From NCBI RefSeq assembly GCF_000819985.1, contig NZ_CDBZ01000198.1, positions 60,152-124,151 on the forward strand: 64,000 nt of DNA, written 5' to 3'. Each line of letters opens with the position of its first letter. Within the stretch, counting starts at the first letter, position 1. Below are positions 36,584-46,679 of this stretch, piece by piece. This DNA comes from Aeromonas media. Its GTDB lineage: Bacteria > Pseudomonadota > Gammaproteobacteria > Enterobacterales > Aeromonadaceae. A program made the position numbers and the translations under genes. The notes beneath the pieces were generated by a model. That model did no database searches. It had not been told where the DNA came from and saw only the letters and a list, made by a program, of their open reading frames with translations.

Positions 36584-38295
36584 CAGGCGTCTCTTGTTAG
36601 GCTGGTGGGAAAAATCAGGTGTACACGGGTGCCCCCGGAAGACGGTTCACTGATGGTCAACTGACCGTGCAACTTGCTGGCACGCTCGTTCATGATGCTG
36701 AGACCGTAGTGATTCACCGCCGAGCTTGCGCCCCCTATTCCGACACCATCATCTGCAATCTGAACCTGGATGTTACCATCAGCCAGGGTCTCACAGCTAA
36801 CGTCAATGCGCTGGGCGCAGGCATGTTTGATGGCATTGAGCACTGCCTCACGGATCAGTTGCAGGATGTGTATGTGCTGCCCCGCCTCGAGATCCGTATC
36901 AGTCAGTCCGTATTGGAGCCGGATCTCGGCCCGTGTCTGGGGCTTGAGCTGCTCCAGCATGACGCCGATGGCTTCGCCGAGATTGGCGTCGCCGATGCTG
37001 AGGCGGAAGGTACCGAGCAGCTCGCGCAACTGGGTATAGGCATTGCTGAGCCCTTCGTCTATCTGCTCCATGGCGGCTTTGGCCTTGCCATTATCCCCCT
37101 TGGCGACGGAGCGCTTGAGCAGGGTGGACTGGATCTTGAGGTAGGAGAGCGCCTGGGCCAGCGAGTCGTGCAGCTCGCGGGCGATGACGGCACGCTCCTC
37201 CATCAGCAGCAGGCGCTGGTGCTGCAGCAAGGTCTGATCCTTGTGCAGCACCTGGGCCAGCAGCATGGAGAAGTTCTTCATCAGCCGCTCGTCGATGGGG
37301 TGAGCGCTTATCATGTCGAGCCGGCCGTACTCCTCATCATCCATCTGCAGATAGAAGCTCACCACGGCATCCAGGTCTCCGGGCCAGCCCTTGCGCCCGG
37401 TGATGTAGACCGGCATGGCATTGTGCTCGAAGCGGGTCAGCCTGATGTAGTCGATGTGCTGATGGGCGGCGGCCCGCTCCAGCAATTTCTGCAGGGTACG
37501 GCGGCTCAGCGGCGCCGCATGCAGCTTCTGGGCGGTGGAATAGAGGAAGGAGAGGGTGTCGTTCGCCTGCTGCAGCTTGGCGGTTTTCTCTTCCACCTTG
37601 CTCTCCAGCTCCCGATAGAGCTTGCCGAGCTCGTCCGCCATGGTGGCGAAGGCGCCGGACAGTTCCCCCAACTCGTTTTCGCAGTGGGGGGGCAGGGTCA
37701 GGTCGAACTCCTGGCGCTGGATCTGGCGTGCGCAATGGACCAGCTGATTGAGGGGGGCAACCACCTGCTGGCGGGTGAAACGCACCGTGAACCAGGCGAT
37801 GGTGATGATGGAGAGCAAGCCCAGCCCCTCCGCCAGCGCCAGCATGCGCACCTTGAACTCCACGTGATACTGCATCTGATTGACGAAGTCATCGATGGCG
37901 GCGACGAACTGCTCGGTGTTGTCGGTGTAGCGGCTGGGGGTGGCGTTCTCGATGTGCTCGCGCATCATCTGCCATTGCAGCAGCACCTCGCCATAGGTAC
38001 GGCGCAAGGAGGCGGGGGTGATCCAGCGCTGGGTCTCCTGCAACTCGGAGGCGTGCAGTGTCTGCTCGAACTGGTCGAGCCGGCCGAGGACGGCCTGATC
38101 CTTCTCGATTTCGTAGGCCATGCGATAGGCCTGCATCCGCAATGATCCCGACAGGTTGATCGCCTTGGCGTCGGGTACCGAGTAGAAGAGGGTGACCATG
38201 GCCACCACGGCGATCAGGCTGGCCATGAACAGGATCAGCACCATGGAGCGGCCGATGGCGCTGCTGACCGAGTGTACTTTGAACCACTTTCCCAT
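36583..38295 (-). CDS. narQ: NarQ-type nitrate/nitrite sensor histidine kinase
   Basis: A 570-residue inner-membrane kinase close in length to E. coli NarQ (566). Membrane helix 1 (about 15-37) is followed by the nitrate-binding P-box AINLSGSLRMQAYRMAYEIE (about 45-64), a four-helix periplasmic domain, helix 2 (about 145-168), HAMP and signalling helices, and a cysteine-poor central domain. Next come the HisKA_3 H-box RAVIARELHDSLAQALSYLK (His near 375) and an HATPase with EAVLNAIKHA and DDGVGIG. It probably detects periplasmic nitrate and nitrite and phosphorylates the overlapping NarP. Confidence 0.9.
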   Translation of the reverse strand: MGKWFKVHSVSSAIGRSMVLILFMASLIAVVAMVTLFYSVPDAKAINLSGSLRMQAYRMAYEIEKDQAVLGRLDQFEQTLHASELQETQRWITPASLRRTYGEVLLQWQMMREHIENATPSRYTDNTEQFVAAIDDFVNQMQYHVEFKVRMLALAEGLGLLSIITIAWFTVRFTRQQVVAPLNQLVHCARQIQRQEFDLTLPPHCENELGELSGAFATMADELGKLYRELESKVEEKTAKLQQANDTLSFLYSTAQKLHAAPLSRRTLQKLLERAAAHQHIDYIRLTRFEHNAMPVYITGRKGWPGDLDAVVSFYLQMDDEEYGRLDMISAHPIDERLMKNFSMLLAQVLHKDQTLLQHQRLLLMEERAVIARELHDSLAQALSYLKIQSTLLKRSVAKGDNGKAKAAMEQIDEGLSNAYTQLRELLGTFRLSIGDANLGEAIGVMLEQLKPQTRAEIRLQYGLTDTDLEAGQHIHILQLIREAVLNAIKHACAQRIDVSCETLADGNIQVQIADDGVGIGGASSAVNHYGLSIMNERASKLHGQLTISEPSSGGTRVHLIFPTSLTRDA

Positions 38296-38361
38296 GCCGA
38301 TTGGCTTCCTTCAGATCAGACAAAGACCCCACAAAGTAGCATGGGAGTGTACTCCAACTTG

Positions 38362-38498
38362 TGCTAGCATCGAAAAACTAGATGAACTCCGAGCGTTTTT
38401 GCCTAAGTCATTGAGATAGGGGGAAAACGCCGTCAGCCGTCGTTCGAGCTGAAAGGGTCAGGAAAGAAATGCCCTGGCCTCCCGTATTTGGAAAGGTG
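38362..38498 (+). promoter_or_regulatory. moaA promoter and Moco-type riboswitch leader
   Basis: An extended -10 (TGCTAGCAT, 38362-38370) would start transcription near 38377. The leader that follows (about 38380-38498) carries GCTGAAAGGG, GGAAAGAAATGC, GGCCTCCCGT and TTTGGAAAGG. These elements closely match, from memory, the 3' half of the molybdenum-cofactor RNA motif found upstream of E. coli moaA. The GGAAAGG is also the ribosome-binding site, so ligand binding would block moaA translation. Confidence 0.75.
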
Positions 38499-38501
38499 TT
38501 T

Positions 38502-39497
38502 ATGTTGCCACTTGAAGATGGTTTTTCCCGTCGTTTTTACTATTTGCGCCTGTCTATTACCGACGTGTGCAATTTCCGTTGTACCTACTGTTTGCCGGAC
38601 GGTTATCGCCCCCCGGATGGGAACAAGGAGGGGCGCAAGTCGTTTCTCTCCCTGGAGGAGATCCGACGCATCGTCTCTGGCTTCGCCGCCATGGGTACCC
38701 GCAAGGTGCGCCTGACCGGGGGGGAACCCTCACTGCGCCGTGACTTTACCGCCATCATAGAGACGGTGGCCAATACCCCCGGCATCGAGAAGGTGGCCAT
38801 GACCACCAATGGCTATCGCTTGAAGGAGCGCGCCCAGGAGTGGTTCGATGCCGGACTGAATGCCCTCAATGTCAGTGTCGACAGCCTGGACCCACGCCAG
38901 TTTCACCAGATCACCGGCGAGAACAAGCTGGCGGAGGTGATGGAGGGAATAGAGGCGGCACTGGCCGCCGGCTTCAAGTCGGTGAAGATCAATGCGGTGC
39001 TGCTCAAGGGGCTCAACGATCAGCAACTGGATCAGTTTCTGGCCTGGATCAGGCACAAACCCATCGAGCTGCGCTTCATCGAGCTGATGCAGACCGGGGA
39101 GATGGACAACCTGTTTCGCGACCACCACACCAGTGGCGAGCTCATCAAGGAGCAACTGCTTGGCAATGGCTGGATCCAGCAATTGCGCGCGGTGGACGAC
39201 GGCCCGGCCCAGGTGTTCATGCATCCCGAGTCACAGGGGGGCGTCGGGCTTATCATGCCCTACAGCAAGGACTTCTGCGCCGGTTGCAATCGGCTGCGGG
39301 TCTCCTCCGTGGGCAAGTTGCACCTCTGTCTGTTCGGTGACAACGGGGTGGAGCTGCGGGATCTGCTCAGCGACGACAGTCAGCAGGAAGCCCTGCAACT
39401 GCGGATCCGCCAGGCGCTTACCGGCAAGGCCGCCACCCATCGTCTGCACGAGGGCAATGCCGGCATGACCCCCCATCTCGCCTCCATCGGTGGCTGA
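38502..39497 (+). CDS. moaA: MoaA, GTP 3',8-cyclase (radical SAM)
   Basis: A 331-residue radical-SAM enzyme. It converts GTP to 3',8-cyclo-7,8-dihydro-GTP, the first step of molybdopterin synthesis, with MoaC finishing the product. The N-terminal SAM cluster motif is CNFRCTYC (Cys23, 27, 30) and the C-terminal GTP-binding cluster is [20 protein letters not shown]. The protein ends in the conserved Gly-Gly. The start at 38502 was chosen for the GGAAAGG at 7 nt; an upstream ATG at 38469 lies inside the riboswitch. It is divergent from narQ. Confidence 0.95.
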   Translation: MLPLEDGFSRRFYYLRLSITDVCNFRCTYCLPDGYRPPDGNKEGRKSFLSLEEIRRIVSGFAAMGTRKVRLTGGEPSLRRDFTAIIETVANTPGIEKVAMTTNGYRLKERAQEWFDAGLNALNVSVDSLDPRQFHQITGENKLAEVMEGIEAALAAGFKSVKINAVLLKGLNDQQLDQFLAWIRHKPIELRFIELMQTGEMDNLFRDHHTSGELIKEQLLGNGWIQQLRAVDDGPAQVFMHPESQGGVGLIMPYSKDFCAGCNRLRVSSVGKLHLCLFGDNGVELRDLLSDDSQQEALQLRIRQALTGKAATHRLHEGNAGMTPHLASIGG

Positions 39498-39539
39498 GTG
39501 CTCACCGTTAGCTCAAAATAGCCATCGATTAATAAGCAA

Positions 39540-39555
39540 TCCTCATATAGGGGTA
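39540..39555. promoter_or_regulatory. 7-2-7 NarP/NarL heptamer pair upstream of napF
   Basis: TCCTCAT, two bases, AGGGGTA. The second heptamer matches the inverted consensus (AKRRGTA) perfectly and the first matches TACYYMT at six of seven. NarP binds only this 7-2-7 inverted arrangement. The site is 192 bp before the napF start, upstream of an FNR-like site. Confidence 0.65.
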
Positions 39556-39594
39556 ATTTACCTTGCCCCTTTCCTGCCTTGTTGCGCCAAGGGT

Positions 39595-39642
39595 TTGATC
39601 CAACGCAATAATCCCCCCTGTTTATCTCCCTGGTGGTATATC
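39595..39642 (+). promoter_or_regulatory. FNR-like site and extended -10 of the nap promoter
   Basis: TTGATCCAACGCAA (39595-39608) matches the FNR consensus TTGATNNNNATCAA at 8 of 10 positions. An extended -10 (TGGTATATC, 39634-39642) lies downstream, giving a start near 39649 and an FNR centre at about -47, a few bases from the ideal -41.5. The alignment is therefore approximate. Confidence 0.45.
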
Positions 39643-39747
39643 ACTGGACTTGTGAGAGTCGCAATATACACCCACGCTTATAATTGATATTGAAAATGCC
39701 AGTCACTGGTTCCGCGCTCGAATTCTGTCCTGTGAAGAGGAATTGAT

Positions 39748-40257
39748 ATGCCTGATGGGGTCAATCTGTCACGCCGCAGTCTGTTTCGAGGACGACTGAG
39801 CGCGCCCAGACCCGAGGTGCAGCTGCCCTGGTCTGTCTCCTGGGCCGACTTCGTGGCCGATTGCACCCGGTGTGGCGACTGCCTGACGGCCTGCCCGGAG
39901 CAGATCCTGATCAAGGGGGACGGCGGCTTCCCGACGGTGGATTTCCAGCGTGGCGAGTGCACCTTCTGTGGTGAATGCGTCAGCGCCTGCCAGGTGCCTG
40001 TGTTCAGGCCGACGACCCAGACGCCCTGGGACTATGTGGCTCACATCGAAGCCGGTTGCCTGGCCAGTGCCCAAGTCTTCTGCCAGCGCTGTCAGGACAG
40101 CTGCGAGCAGCAGGCCATCCGTTTTTCTCCTCAGCTGGGGCGAGTACCCACCCCCAGCATCCATACCGAGTCGTGCAATGGCTGTGGTGCCTGCGTGGCG
40201 GATTGTCCGGTTGGCAGTATCAGGGTGGGCGCCCCCCATGAGGGTTCGGCCAGATGA
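39748..40257 (+). CDS. napF: NapF, iron-sulfur maturation protein of periplasmic nitrate reductase
   Basis: A 169-residue ferredoxin-type cytoplasmic protein. Cysteine motifs in order are CTRCGDCLTACP, CTFCGECVSACQ, CQRCQDSC and CNGCGACVADCP, giving three ordinary [4Fe-4S] sites plus an extra Cys-rich stretch. NapF interacts with NapA in the cytoplasm and probably helps load its cluster before Tat export. It is the first gene of napFDAGHBC and overlaps napD by 4 bp. Confidence 0.93.
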   Translation: MPDGVNLSRRSLFRGRLSAPRPEVQLPWSVSWADFVADCTRCGDCLTACPEQILIKGDGGFPTVDFQRGECTFCGECVSACQVPVFRPTTQTPWDYVAHIEAGCLASAQVFCQRCQDSCEQQAIRFSPQLGRVPTPSIHTESCNGCGACVADCPVGSIRVGAPHEGSAR

Positions 40258-40556
40258 AGCAAGGGATGAGCAAGTTGGAAAACAACCATATGACCCGAGA
40301 AGAGTTCCACGTATCCAGCCTGGTGGTACTGACCCAGCCCCCCTTGCGCCACCGGCTCGCAGAGCAGATTGCGGCCCTGGATGGGGCAGAGATCCATGCC
40401 GTCAGCGACGAAGGCAAGCTGGTGGTGACCCTGGAAGGGCCCAGCCAGCGCCCCATCATGGCGGCCATCGATGCGATCAATGCCATGCCGGGCGTGCTCT
40501 CCGCCGCCCTGATCTACCACCAGTTTGATGAAGTCGAAGCCGAGGGCAGGGAATAG
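40254..40556 (+). CDS. napD: NapD, NapA signal-peptide chaperone
   Basis: A 100-residue protein of the NapD family, which binds the Tat signal peptide of NapA and holds back export until cofactor insertion. The core (EEFHVSSLVVLTQPPLRHRL and GVLSAALIYHQFDEVEAE) matches. The ATG at 40254 overlaps the napF stop (ATGA) and has GAGGG at 8 nt; homologues are about 13 residues shorter at the N-terminus, so a downstream ATG is possible. Confidence 0.92.
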   Translation: MKQGMSKLENNHMTREEFHVSSLVVLTQPPLRHRLAEQIAALDGAEIHAVSDEGKLVVTLEGPSQRPIMAAIDAINAMPGVLSAALIYHQFDEVEAEGRE

Positions 40557-40682
40557 CGCCACGAGGCTGGGGCCGCGCGGTTTGCGATGCCCGATGAAAG
40601 CAATAAAGCGCCATGACGCTGAGCCAGCGCGGCTCGTGACAATGGCTGTCATTGATGTGATTAAGCAATGCGAGGATATGTC

Positions 40683-43172
40683 ATGAAGCTGAGTCGACGC
40701 GACTTTATGAAGGCCAATGCGGTGGCGGCAGCCGCTGCCGTGGCCGGAGTCAGTGCCCCCACCCTGGCGGCGAACCTTATTACCAGCACCGACAAGACTG
40801 CCATCACCTGGGACAAGGCGCCCTGCCGCTTCTGCGGCACCGGCTGCTCCGTGCTGGTGGGCTCTCAGGCCGGACGTGTCGTGGCGACCCAGGGCGATCC
40901 CGATGCGCCGGTCAACCGTGGCCTCAACTGCATCAAGGGCTACTTCCTGTCCAAGATCATGTACGGCGAGGATCGCCTGACCCAGCCCATGCTGCGCATG
41001 ACCAATGGCAAGTTCGACAAGAATGGTGACTTCGCCCCCATCAGCTGGGATCAGGCGTTCGACATCATGGCCGAGAAGTTCAAGGCCACCCTCAAGGAGA
41101 AGGGACCGACCGCCGTCGGCATGTTCGGCTCCGGCCAGTGGACCGTATGGGAAGGTTATGCCGCCGCCAAGCTGATGAAAGCGGGCCTGCGCACCAACAA
41201 CCTGGATACCAACGCCCGTCACTGCATGGCCTCCGCCGTGGTCGGTTTCATGCGTACCTTCGGCATGGATGAGCCCATGGGCTGCTATGATGACATCGAG
41301 CAGGCCGACGCCTTCGTGCTGTGGGGCTCCAACATGGCCGAGATGCACCCCATCCTCTGGTCACGGATGTCCGATCGCCGCCTCTCCAACCCGGATGTGC
41401 AGGTGCACGTGCTGTCCACCTTCGAGCACCGCAGCTTCGAGTTGGCGGACAACGGCATGGTGTTCACGCCCCAGACCGACTTGGCGATCCTCAACTACAT
41501 CGCCAACTACATCATCCAGAACGACAAGGTGAACTGGGACTTCGTCAACAAGCACACCCAGTTCCGCAAGGGCGTCACCGACATCGGCTATGGCCTGCGC
41601 CCGACTCACCCGACGCAGCAGAAGGCCAAGAACCCCGACAGCGGCGACTCGACCCCCATGAGCTTCGACGACTTCGCGAAGTTCGTGGCGGATTATGACG
41701 TCGAGTCGGTGGCCAAGCTCTCCGGCGTCTCGAAAGACAAGCTGGAGAAGCTGGCCCAGATCTATGCCGATCCGGACAAGAAGGTGGTCTCCTACTGGAC
41801 CATGGGCTTCAACCAGCACACCCGTGGCGTCTGGGCGAACAACCTCTGCTACAACATCCATCTGCTGACCGGCAAGATCTCCACTCCGGGCTCGGGTCCC
41901 TTCTCCCTGACCGGCCAGCCTTCCGCCTGCGGCACGGCGCGGGAAGTGGGCACCTTCGCCCACCGTCTGCCCGCCGACATGGTGGTCACCGATCCCAAGC
42001 ACCGCGCCATCGCCGAGAAGATCTGGAAGCTGCCGGAAGGCACCATTCCCGAGCAGGTGGGTTATCACGCCGTGCTGCAAAACCGCATGCTCAAAGACGG
42101 CAAGCTCAACGCCTACTGGGTGATGTGCAACAACAACATGCAGGCCGGCCCCAACATGAACGAGGAGGGATTGCCCGGTTATCGCAACCCTGCCAACTTC
42201 ATCGTGGTCTCCGACCCTTACCCGACAGTGACCGCGCAAGCGGCTGACCTCATCCTGCCCACCGCCATGTGGGTGGAAAAAGAGGGTGCCTATGGCAACG
42301 CCGAGCGCCGCACCCAGTTCTGGCACCAGCAAGTGAAGGCGCCAGAAGGGGCCAAGTCCGATCTGTGGCAGCTGATGGAGTTTTCCAAGCGCTTCACCGT
42401 GGAAGAGGTGTGGCCGGCTGAGCTGATTGCCAAGATGCCGGAAGTGAAGGGCAAGACCCTGTTCGAGGTGCTCTACGCCAACGGGCAGGTCAATCAGTTC
42501 CCGAAAGAGCAGAGCAAGGGGGCGCTGAACGACGAGGCGGAACACTTCGGCTTCTACGTGCAGAAGGGGTTGTTCGAAGAGTACGCCTCCTTCGGTCGCG
42601 GTCACGGCCACGATCTGGCGCCCTTTGATCAGTATCACGAGGCCCGTGGCCTGCGCTGGCCCGTGGTGGACGGCAAGGAGACCCTGTGGCGCTACCGCGA
42701 AGGGTTCGACCCTTATGTGAAGGCGGGGGAGGGGGTGAAATTCTACGGCAAGCCCGATGGCAAGGCGGTGATCTTCGCGCTGCCCTATGAGCCGGCCGCC
42801 GAGGCACCGGATAAAGAGTACGACATGTGGCTCTCCACCGGCCGCGTGCTGGAGCACTGGCACACCGGCACCATGACCCGTCGGGTCCCCGAGCTCTATC
42901 GCGCCTTCCCGGATGCGGTGCTCTTCATGCACCCGGAAGATGCCAAGGCCCGCGGTGTGCGCCGTGGCGAAGAGGTGATCGTCTCCTCCCGCCGTGGCGA
43001 GGTGAAGACCCGGGTCGAGACCCGCGGTCGCAACCGCCCGCCCAAAGGCCTGGTGTTCATGCCCTTCTTCGATGCGAGCCAGCTGGTCAACAAGCTGACC
43101 CTGGACGCCACAGATCCGCTCTCCAAAGAGACGGATTACAAGAAGTGCGCCGTCAAGGTCATGAAGGCGTAA
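40683..43172 (+). CDS. napA: NapA, catalytic subunit of periplasmic nitrate reductase
   Basis: An 829-residue molybdopterin enzyme reducing nitrate to nitrite in the periplasm. The Tat signal is [20 protein letters not shown] (twin arginine, cleavage near residue 35). The [4Fe-4S] ligands are Cys48, Cys51, Cys55 and Cys83 (CRFCGTGC...NCIKG). The molybdenum ligand is Cys181 in [14 protein letters not shown]. The bis-MGD-binding domains follow to the C-terminus. The start at 40683 was preferred over 40668 because the Tat signal begins there. The length matches E. coli NapA (828). Confidence 0.97.
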   Translation: MKLSRRDFMKANAVAAAAAVAGVSAPTLAANLITSTDKTAITWDKAPCRFCGTGCSVLVGSQAGRVVATQGDPDAPVNRGLNCIKGYFLSKIMYGEDRLTQPMLRMTNGKFDKNGDFAPISWDQAFDIMAEKFKATLKEKGPTAVGMFGSGQWTVWEGYAAAKLMKAGLRTNNLDTNARHCMASAVVGFMRTFGMDEPMGCYDDIEQADAFVLWGSNMAEMHPILWSRMSDRRLSNPDVQVHVLSTFEHRSFELADNGMVFTPQTDLAILNYIANYIIQNDKVNWDFVNKHTQFRKGVTDIGYGLRPTHPTQQKAKNPDSGDSTPMSFDDFAKFVADYDVESVAKLSGVSKDKLEKLAQIYADPDKKVVSYWTMGFNQHTRGVWANNLCYNIHLLTGKISTPGSGPFSLTGQPSACGTAREVGTFAHRLPADMVVTDPKHRAIAEKIWKLPEGTIPEQVGYHAVLQNRMLKDGKLNAYWVMCNNNMQAGPNMNEEGLPGYRNPANFIVVSDPYPTVTAQAADLILPTAMWVEKEGAYGNAERRTQFWHQQVKAPEGAKSDLWQLMEFSKRFTVEEVWPAELIAKMPEVKGKTLFEVLYANGQVNQFPKEQSKGALNDEAEHFGFYVQKGLFEEYASFGRGHGHDLAPFDQYHEARGLRWPVVDGKETLWRYREGFDPYVKAGEGVKFYGKPDGKAVIFALPYEPAAEAPDKEYDMWLSTGRVLEHWHTGTMTRRVPELYRAFPDAVLFMHPEDAKARGVRRGEEVIVSSRRGEVKTRVETRGRNRPPKGLVFMPFFDASQLVNKLTLDATDPLSKETDYKKCAVKVMKA

Positions 43173-43185
43173 GGCGGGCCGGGGG

Positions 43186-43920
43186 ATGAGTCGCAGCCGT
43201 CGTCAGTTCCTGGCCGACCTTGCCAAGGGGGCCTGCTCCGTGGGCCTCCTGGGTGTGGGTCTGGGCTCGGTGGCACGCCAGCAGGTGCAGGCGGTGCCCG
43301 CCCAGGCTCTGCGGCCGCCGGCGGCTCTGGGGGAGGCCGACTTCCTTGGTGCCTGCGTGCGCTGCGGGCTCTGCGTCGAAGCCTGCCCCTACGACACCCT
43401 CAAGCTCGCCCGGCTGCTGGATCCCGTGACCACGGGCACCCCCTATTTCGAGGCACGCAGCGTTCCTTGCGAGATGTGTGACGACATCCCCTGTGTGGTG
43501 GCCTGTCCGAGCGGGGCGCTGGATCAGGGGATGACCGACATCGATCAGGCGCGGATGGGGGTGGCGGTGCTCATCGATCACGAGACCTGCCTCAACTACC
43601 TGGGCCTGCGCTGCGATGTCTGCTATCGGGTCTGCCCGCTGATAGACAAGGCGATCACCCTCGAACTGCAACGCAATCCGCGCACCGGCAAGCACGCCAT
43701 GTTCCTGCCCACGGTACACAGCGACATCTGTACCGGCTGCGGCAAGTGCGAGCACGCCTGCGTGCTGGAGACGGCAGCCATCAAGGTGGTGCCCCGTCAG
43801 CTCGCCAAGGGGGAACTGGGTCATCACTACCGGCTTGGCTGGGAAGAGAAGGCCAAGGCGGGCAAGTCCCTCATTGGTGAGCGACTCACCCTGCCGACCC
43901 GCAAACCGGAGGGGCTATGA
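43186..43920 (+). CDS. napG: NapG, periplasmic ferredoxin-type quinol-oxidising subunit
   Basis: A 244-residue protein with Tat signal [15 protein letters not shown]. Four [4Fe-4S] motifs are visible: [35 protein letters not shown] and [11 protein letters not shown]. NapG with membrane NapH passes electrons from quinol toward NapC/NapB. It starts 13 bp after napA and overlaps napH by 4 bp. Confidence 0.95.
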   Translation: MSRSRRQFLADLAKGACSVGLLGVGLGSVARQQVQAVPAQALRPPAALGEADFLGACVRCGLCVEACPYDTLKLARLLDPVTTGTPYFEARSVPCEMCDDIPCVVACPSGALDQGMTDIDQARMGVAVLIDHETCLNYLGLRCDVCYRVCPLIDKAITLELQRNPRTGKHAMFLPTVHSDICTGCGKCEHACVLETAAIKVVPRQLAKGELGHHYRLGWEEKAKAGKSLIGERLTLPTRKPEGL

Positions 43921-44792
43921 GTCGTTATCCGGGGGCCGAGGCCAGCGCCAGGTTGGGCTGGTGGCGTGCCCATCGCTTCCTGCTGCTGCGCCGCCTCTGC
44001 CAGTTCGGCGTGCTGGGGCTCTTCCTGCTGGGGCCGCTCGCGGGGGTCTGGATCCTCAAGGGCAACCTCTCCAGCTCCCTGCTGCTGGAGACGGTGCCCC
44101 TCACGGATCCGCTCACCCTGCTGCAGTCGGTGGCGGCGGGTCATTGGCCCATCACCACACTGTGGCTCGGGGCAGGCCTGGTGCTGCTGGGGTACTGGCT
44201 GGTCGGGGGGCGGGTGTTCTGCTCCTGGGTCTGCCCGGTCAACCTGGTCACGGATGCAGCCGCCTGGCTCAGGGCCCGACTTGGGCTCAAGGGCAACGGC
44301 CAGTTCAACCGCAACACCCGCTACTGGCTGCTGGCCATGGTGCTGGTGGCGCCCGCCATTACGGACGTGCTGGTGTGGGAGCTGGTCAATCCGGTGTCCT
44401 TGGCCATGCGCGGCCTGCTGTTTGGCATGGGGGCGGGCTGGGGTCTGCTGGTGGCCCTGTTCCTATTCGATCTGTTCGTGGTGGAGCGGGGCTGGTGTGG
44501 CCATCTCTGCCCGGTGGGGGCCTTCTATGCCCTAGTCAACCGGGTCGGATTTATCAAGATTTCTGCCAAGGGGCGTGAGCGGTGCAGCAACTGCATGGAT
44601 TGTTATGCGGTCTGCCCGGAGCGTCCCATCCTGCGCGGCCCGGTTCACGGGGCCAGGCGCGGTCACGGGCCCTTGATTGTGGCTCAGGAGTGTACCAACT
44701 GCGGCCGTTGCATCGATGTCTGCGCGGAGCAAGTTTTCGAAATCACTACAGGTTTTGCCGTCAAGGCAGAGAAAACGTCGGAGAACAAATAA
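43917..44792 (+). CDS. napH: NapH, membrane ferredoxin-type quinol dehydrogenase subunit
   Basis: A 291-residue inner-membrane protein with four membrane segments (for example [18 protein letters not shown] and [17 protein letters not shown]) and two cytoplasmic [4Fe-4S] motifs near the C-terminus ([12 protein letters not shown] and [11 protein letters not shown]). Loop motifs CSWVCPVNL and [11 protein letters not shown] are typical of NapH/NosR-type proteins. It oxidises quinol together with NapG. Its stop overlaps the napB ATG by one base (TAATG). Confidence 0.95.
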   Translation: MSRYPGAEASARLGWWRAHRFLLLRRLCQFGVLGLFLLGPLAGVWILKGNLSSSLLLETVPLTDPLTLLQSVAAGHWPITTLWLGAGLVLLGYWLVGGRVFCSWVCPVNLVTDAAAWLRARLGLKGNGQFNRNTRYWLLAMVLVAPAITDVLVWELVNPVSLAMRGLLFGMGAGWGLLVALFLFDLFVVERGWCGHLCPVGAFYALVNRVGFIKISAKGRERCSNCMDCYAVCPERPILRGPVHGARRGHGPLIVAQECTNCGRCIDVCAEQVFEITTGFAVKAEKTSENK

Positions 44793-45247
44793 TGAAAAAG
44801 CTGATTGGAGCAATGCTGGCCTGCCTGATGGCGGGCTCCTTGATGGCAGCCACCCCCGAGATCACCAACAGCACGGGGGGGATAAAATCGGAGCGGGGGA
44901 GTACGGATCTGGTCACGGATGCAGATGCGGCTCCCATGAAGAACTATCGCAAGGATGGCGATCTCTACGATCGTCAGTACATGCATCAACCGCCGCTGAT
45001 CCCCCACGATACCCGCAACTACGAGGTGGACAACAAGGTCAACAAGTGCCTGGCCTGCCACAGCTTCAAGAACGCCAGCAAGATGAAGGCACCCAAGATA
45101 AGCCCCACTCATTTCGAAACCCGTGACGGCATGACCCTTGGCGAAGTGTCCCCCCGCCGCTACTTCTGCCTGCAGTGCCATGTGCCGCAGGCGGATGCGA
45201 AGCCACTGGTGGAAAATACGTTTAAACCAGTTGAAGCGCTGAACTGA
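44792..45247 (+). CDS. napB: NapB, dihaem cytochrome c subunit of nitrate reductase
   Basis: A 151-residue periplasmic cytochrome with a Sec signal (LIGAMLACLMAGSLMA, cleavage near residue 19). Two haem c motifs are present, CLACH and CLQCH. The conserved NapB stretch YMHQPPLIPHDTRNYEV precedes the first haem. It transfers electrons from NapC to NapA. Confidence 0.96.
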   Translation: MKKLIGAMLACLMAGSLMAATPEITNSTGGIKSERGSTDLVTDADAAPMKNYRKDGDLYDRQYMHQPPLIPHDTRNYEVDNKVNKCLACHSFKNASKMKAPKISPTHFETRDGMTLGEVSPRRYFCLQCHVPQADAKPLVENTFKPVEALN

Positions 45248-45258
45248 GGAGCCCATAG

Positions 45259-45849
45259 ATGAAATTACCCGGCTTTATCCAGCGTCTGTGGACCACCTTC
45301 AAGTCCCCCTCGAAGGCGGCCCTCTGGGTGCTGCTGCTGATGGGCTTCTTCGGCGGCGTCATCTTCTGGGGCGGTTTCAACACCGCCATGGAAGCCTCGA
45401 ACACCGAGAAATTCTGTACCGGTTGCCACGAGATGAAGGACAACGTCTTCGTGGAATACCGCGACACCATCCACTATGCGAACCGTTCCGGGGTGCGCGC
45501 CAGCTGCCCGGATTGCCACGTGCCCCACGAATGGACCTACAAGATCATTCGCAAGGTGCAGGCATCCAAGGAACTGTGGGGCATGATCACCGGCAAGGTG
45601 GATACCCGCGAGAAGTTTGAATCCCACCGCCGCGAGATGGCGGAGCGGGAGTGGCAGCGGATGAAGGATACGGATTCCCGCGAGTGCCGAAACTGCCACA
45701 ACTTCGAGTACATGGACTTCTCCCTGCAAGGCAAGCGGGGCGCCCAGATGCACTCCACCAGTCTGGCCAGTGGCGAGAGCACCTGTATCGACTGTCACAA
45801 GGGTATCGCTCACCAGTTGCCTGACATGAAGGGCGTGGAAGGGTTCTAA
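45259..45849 (+). CDS. napC: NapC, tetrahaem cytochrome c quinol dehydrogenase
   Basis: A 196-residue NapC/NirT-family protein. One N-terminal membrane anchor ([20 protein letters not shown]) is followed by a periplasmic domain with four haem motifs: CTGCH, CPDCH, CRNCH and CIDCH. It takes electrons from menaquinol or ubiquinol and passes them to NapB. It is the last gene of the nap operon and is followed by a strong terminator. Confidence 0.96.
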   Translation: MKLPGFIQRLWTTFKSPSKAALWVLLLMGFFGGVIFWGGFNTAMEASNTEKFCTGCHEMKDNVFVEYRDTIHYANRSGVRASCPDCHVPHEWTYKIIRKVQASKELWGMITGKVDTREKFESHRREMAEREWQRMKDTDSRECRNCHNFEYMDFSLQGKRGAQMHSTSLASGESTCIDCHKGIAHQLPDMKGVEGF

Positions 45850-45856
45850 GGACACC

Positions 45857-45899
45857 AGGCCATCGGCGTGGCTTGCACCGCGCCGATGGCCTTTGATTT
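45857..45899 (+). terminator. Intrinsic terminator of the nap operon
   Basis: AGGCCATCGGCG, a 12-nt loop, CGCCGATGGCCT, then TTGATTTTT. Confidence 0.9.
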
Positions 45900-45934
45900 T
45901 TATAGACCTTTTAACCCCTCAGCCAGACATCTTT

Positions 45935-45943
45935 TGATAGAAT
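45935..45943 (+). promoter_or_regulatory. Extended -10 promoter of moaBCDE
   Basis: TGATAGAAT is a good extended -10 just after the nap terminator, giving a start near 45950 and a leader of about 105 nt before moaB. No clear -35 is present. Confidence 0.45.
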
Positions 45944-46055
45944 CCCTCCCCGGCAACGCGGCGCCCGTGTCGGCGTGCATTCACCGACCGACATGGCCGG
46001 GCGACGCGTATCCCTCTTCTTCCTCTCGTGGTCAATGATTGACAGGACTTGTCCC

Positions 46056-46598
46056 ATGGCAGCCAAAAACATGGCACCCAAACACAACGAATTCATCCCT
46101 CTCAAGATCGCCGTACTGACGGTCTCCGACAGCCGTACCGCCGCCGACGACAGCTCGGGGGATTATCTGGTCTCTGCCCTGACCGAAGCCGGTCACCAGC
46201 TCACGGACAGAGCGCTCTGCCCGGACAACCTGTTCCGGATCCGGGCTCAGGTGAGCGACTGGATCGTCGATGACGGGGTGCAGGTGGTGCTGATCAACGG
46301 TGGTACCGGCTTCAATGAACAGAACCGGGTGCCGGAGGCGGTGGGGGTGCTGTTCGAGCGCACCGTGCAGGGCTTTGGCGAGATGTTCCGCCAGCTCTCC
46401 TTTGCCGAGATAAAAGGGTCGGCCATGCAGAGCCGCGCGCTGGCAGGCCTGGCCAACCGTACCCTCATCTGCTGCCTGCCGGGCTCCACCGGCGCCTGCC
46501 AGCTCGGCTGGGAGCAGCTCATTCGGGATCAGCTGGACGCCCGTACCAGGCCGTGCAACTTCGTGGCCCATCTGAGCACCAGCGCCATACCGGCGTGA
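46056..46598 (+). CDS. moaB: MoaB, molybdopterin adenylyltransferase-like protein
   Basis: A 180-residue MogA/MoaB-fold protein. Family marks are IAVLTVSDSRTAADDSSGDYL, VVLINGGTGFNEQNRVPEAV and LPGSTGACQLGWEQLI. In organisms without MogA such proteins adenylate molybdopterin; the E. coli MoaB function is less clear. No mogA is in the window. The start at 46056 has AGGA 8 nt upstream. It leads moaBCDE. Confidence 0.93.
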   Translation: MAAKNMAPKHNEFIPLKIAVLTVSDSRTAADDSSGDYLVSALTEAGHQLTDRALCPDNLFRIRAQVSDWIVDDGVQVVLINGGTGFNEQNRVPEAVGVLFERTVQGFGEMFRQLSFAEIKGSAMQSRALAGLANRTLICCLPGSTGACQLGWEQLIRDQLDARTRPCNFVAHLSTSAIPA

Positions 46599-46679
46599 GT
46601 GACAGGGCATGGATGAACCCGGGCGACAGCGTACCGGCTGCCGGGTTCTTGTGGAACTATTTGTGACCAAGGGGCATAG

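Noticed and set aside
36619..38145. A 508-codon plus-strand frame opposite narQ
   Set aside because: Antisense shadow; the repetitive Gly/Leu/Gln-rich composition is typical of reverse-frame translation in GC-rich DNA.
41361..42932. A 523-codon minus-strand frame opposite napA
   Set aside because: Antisense shadow of a well-supported NapA.
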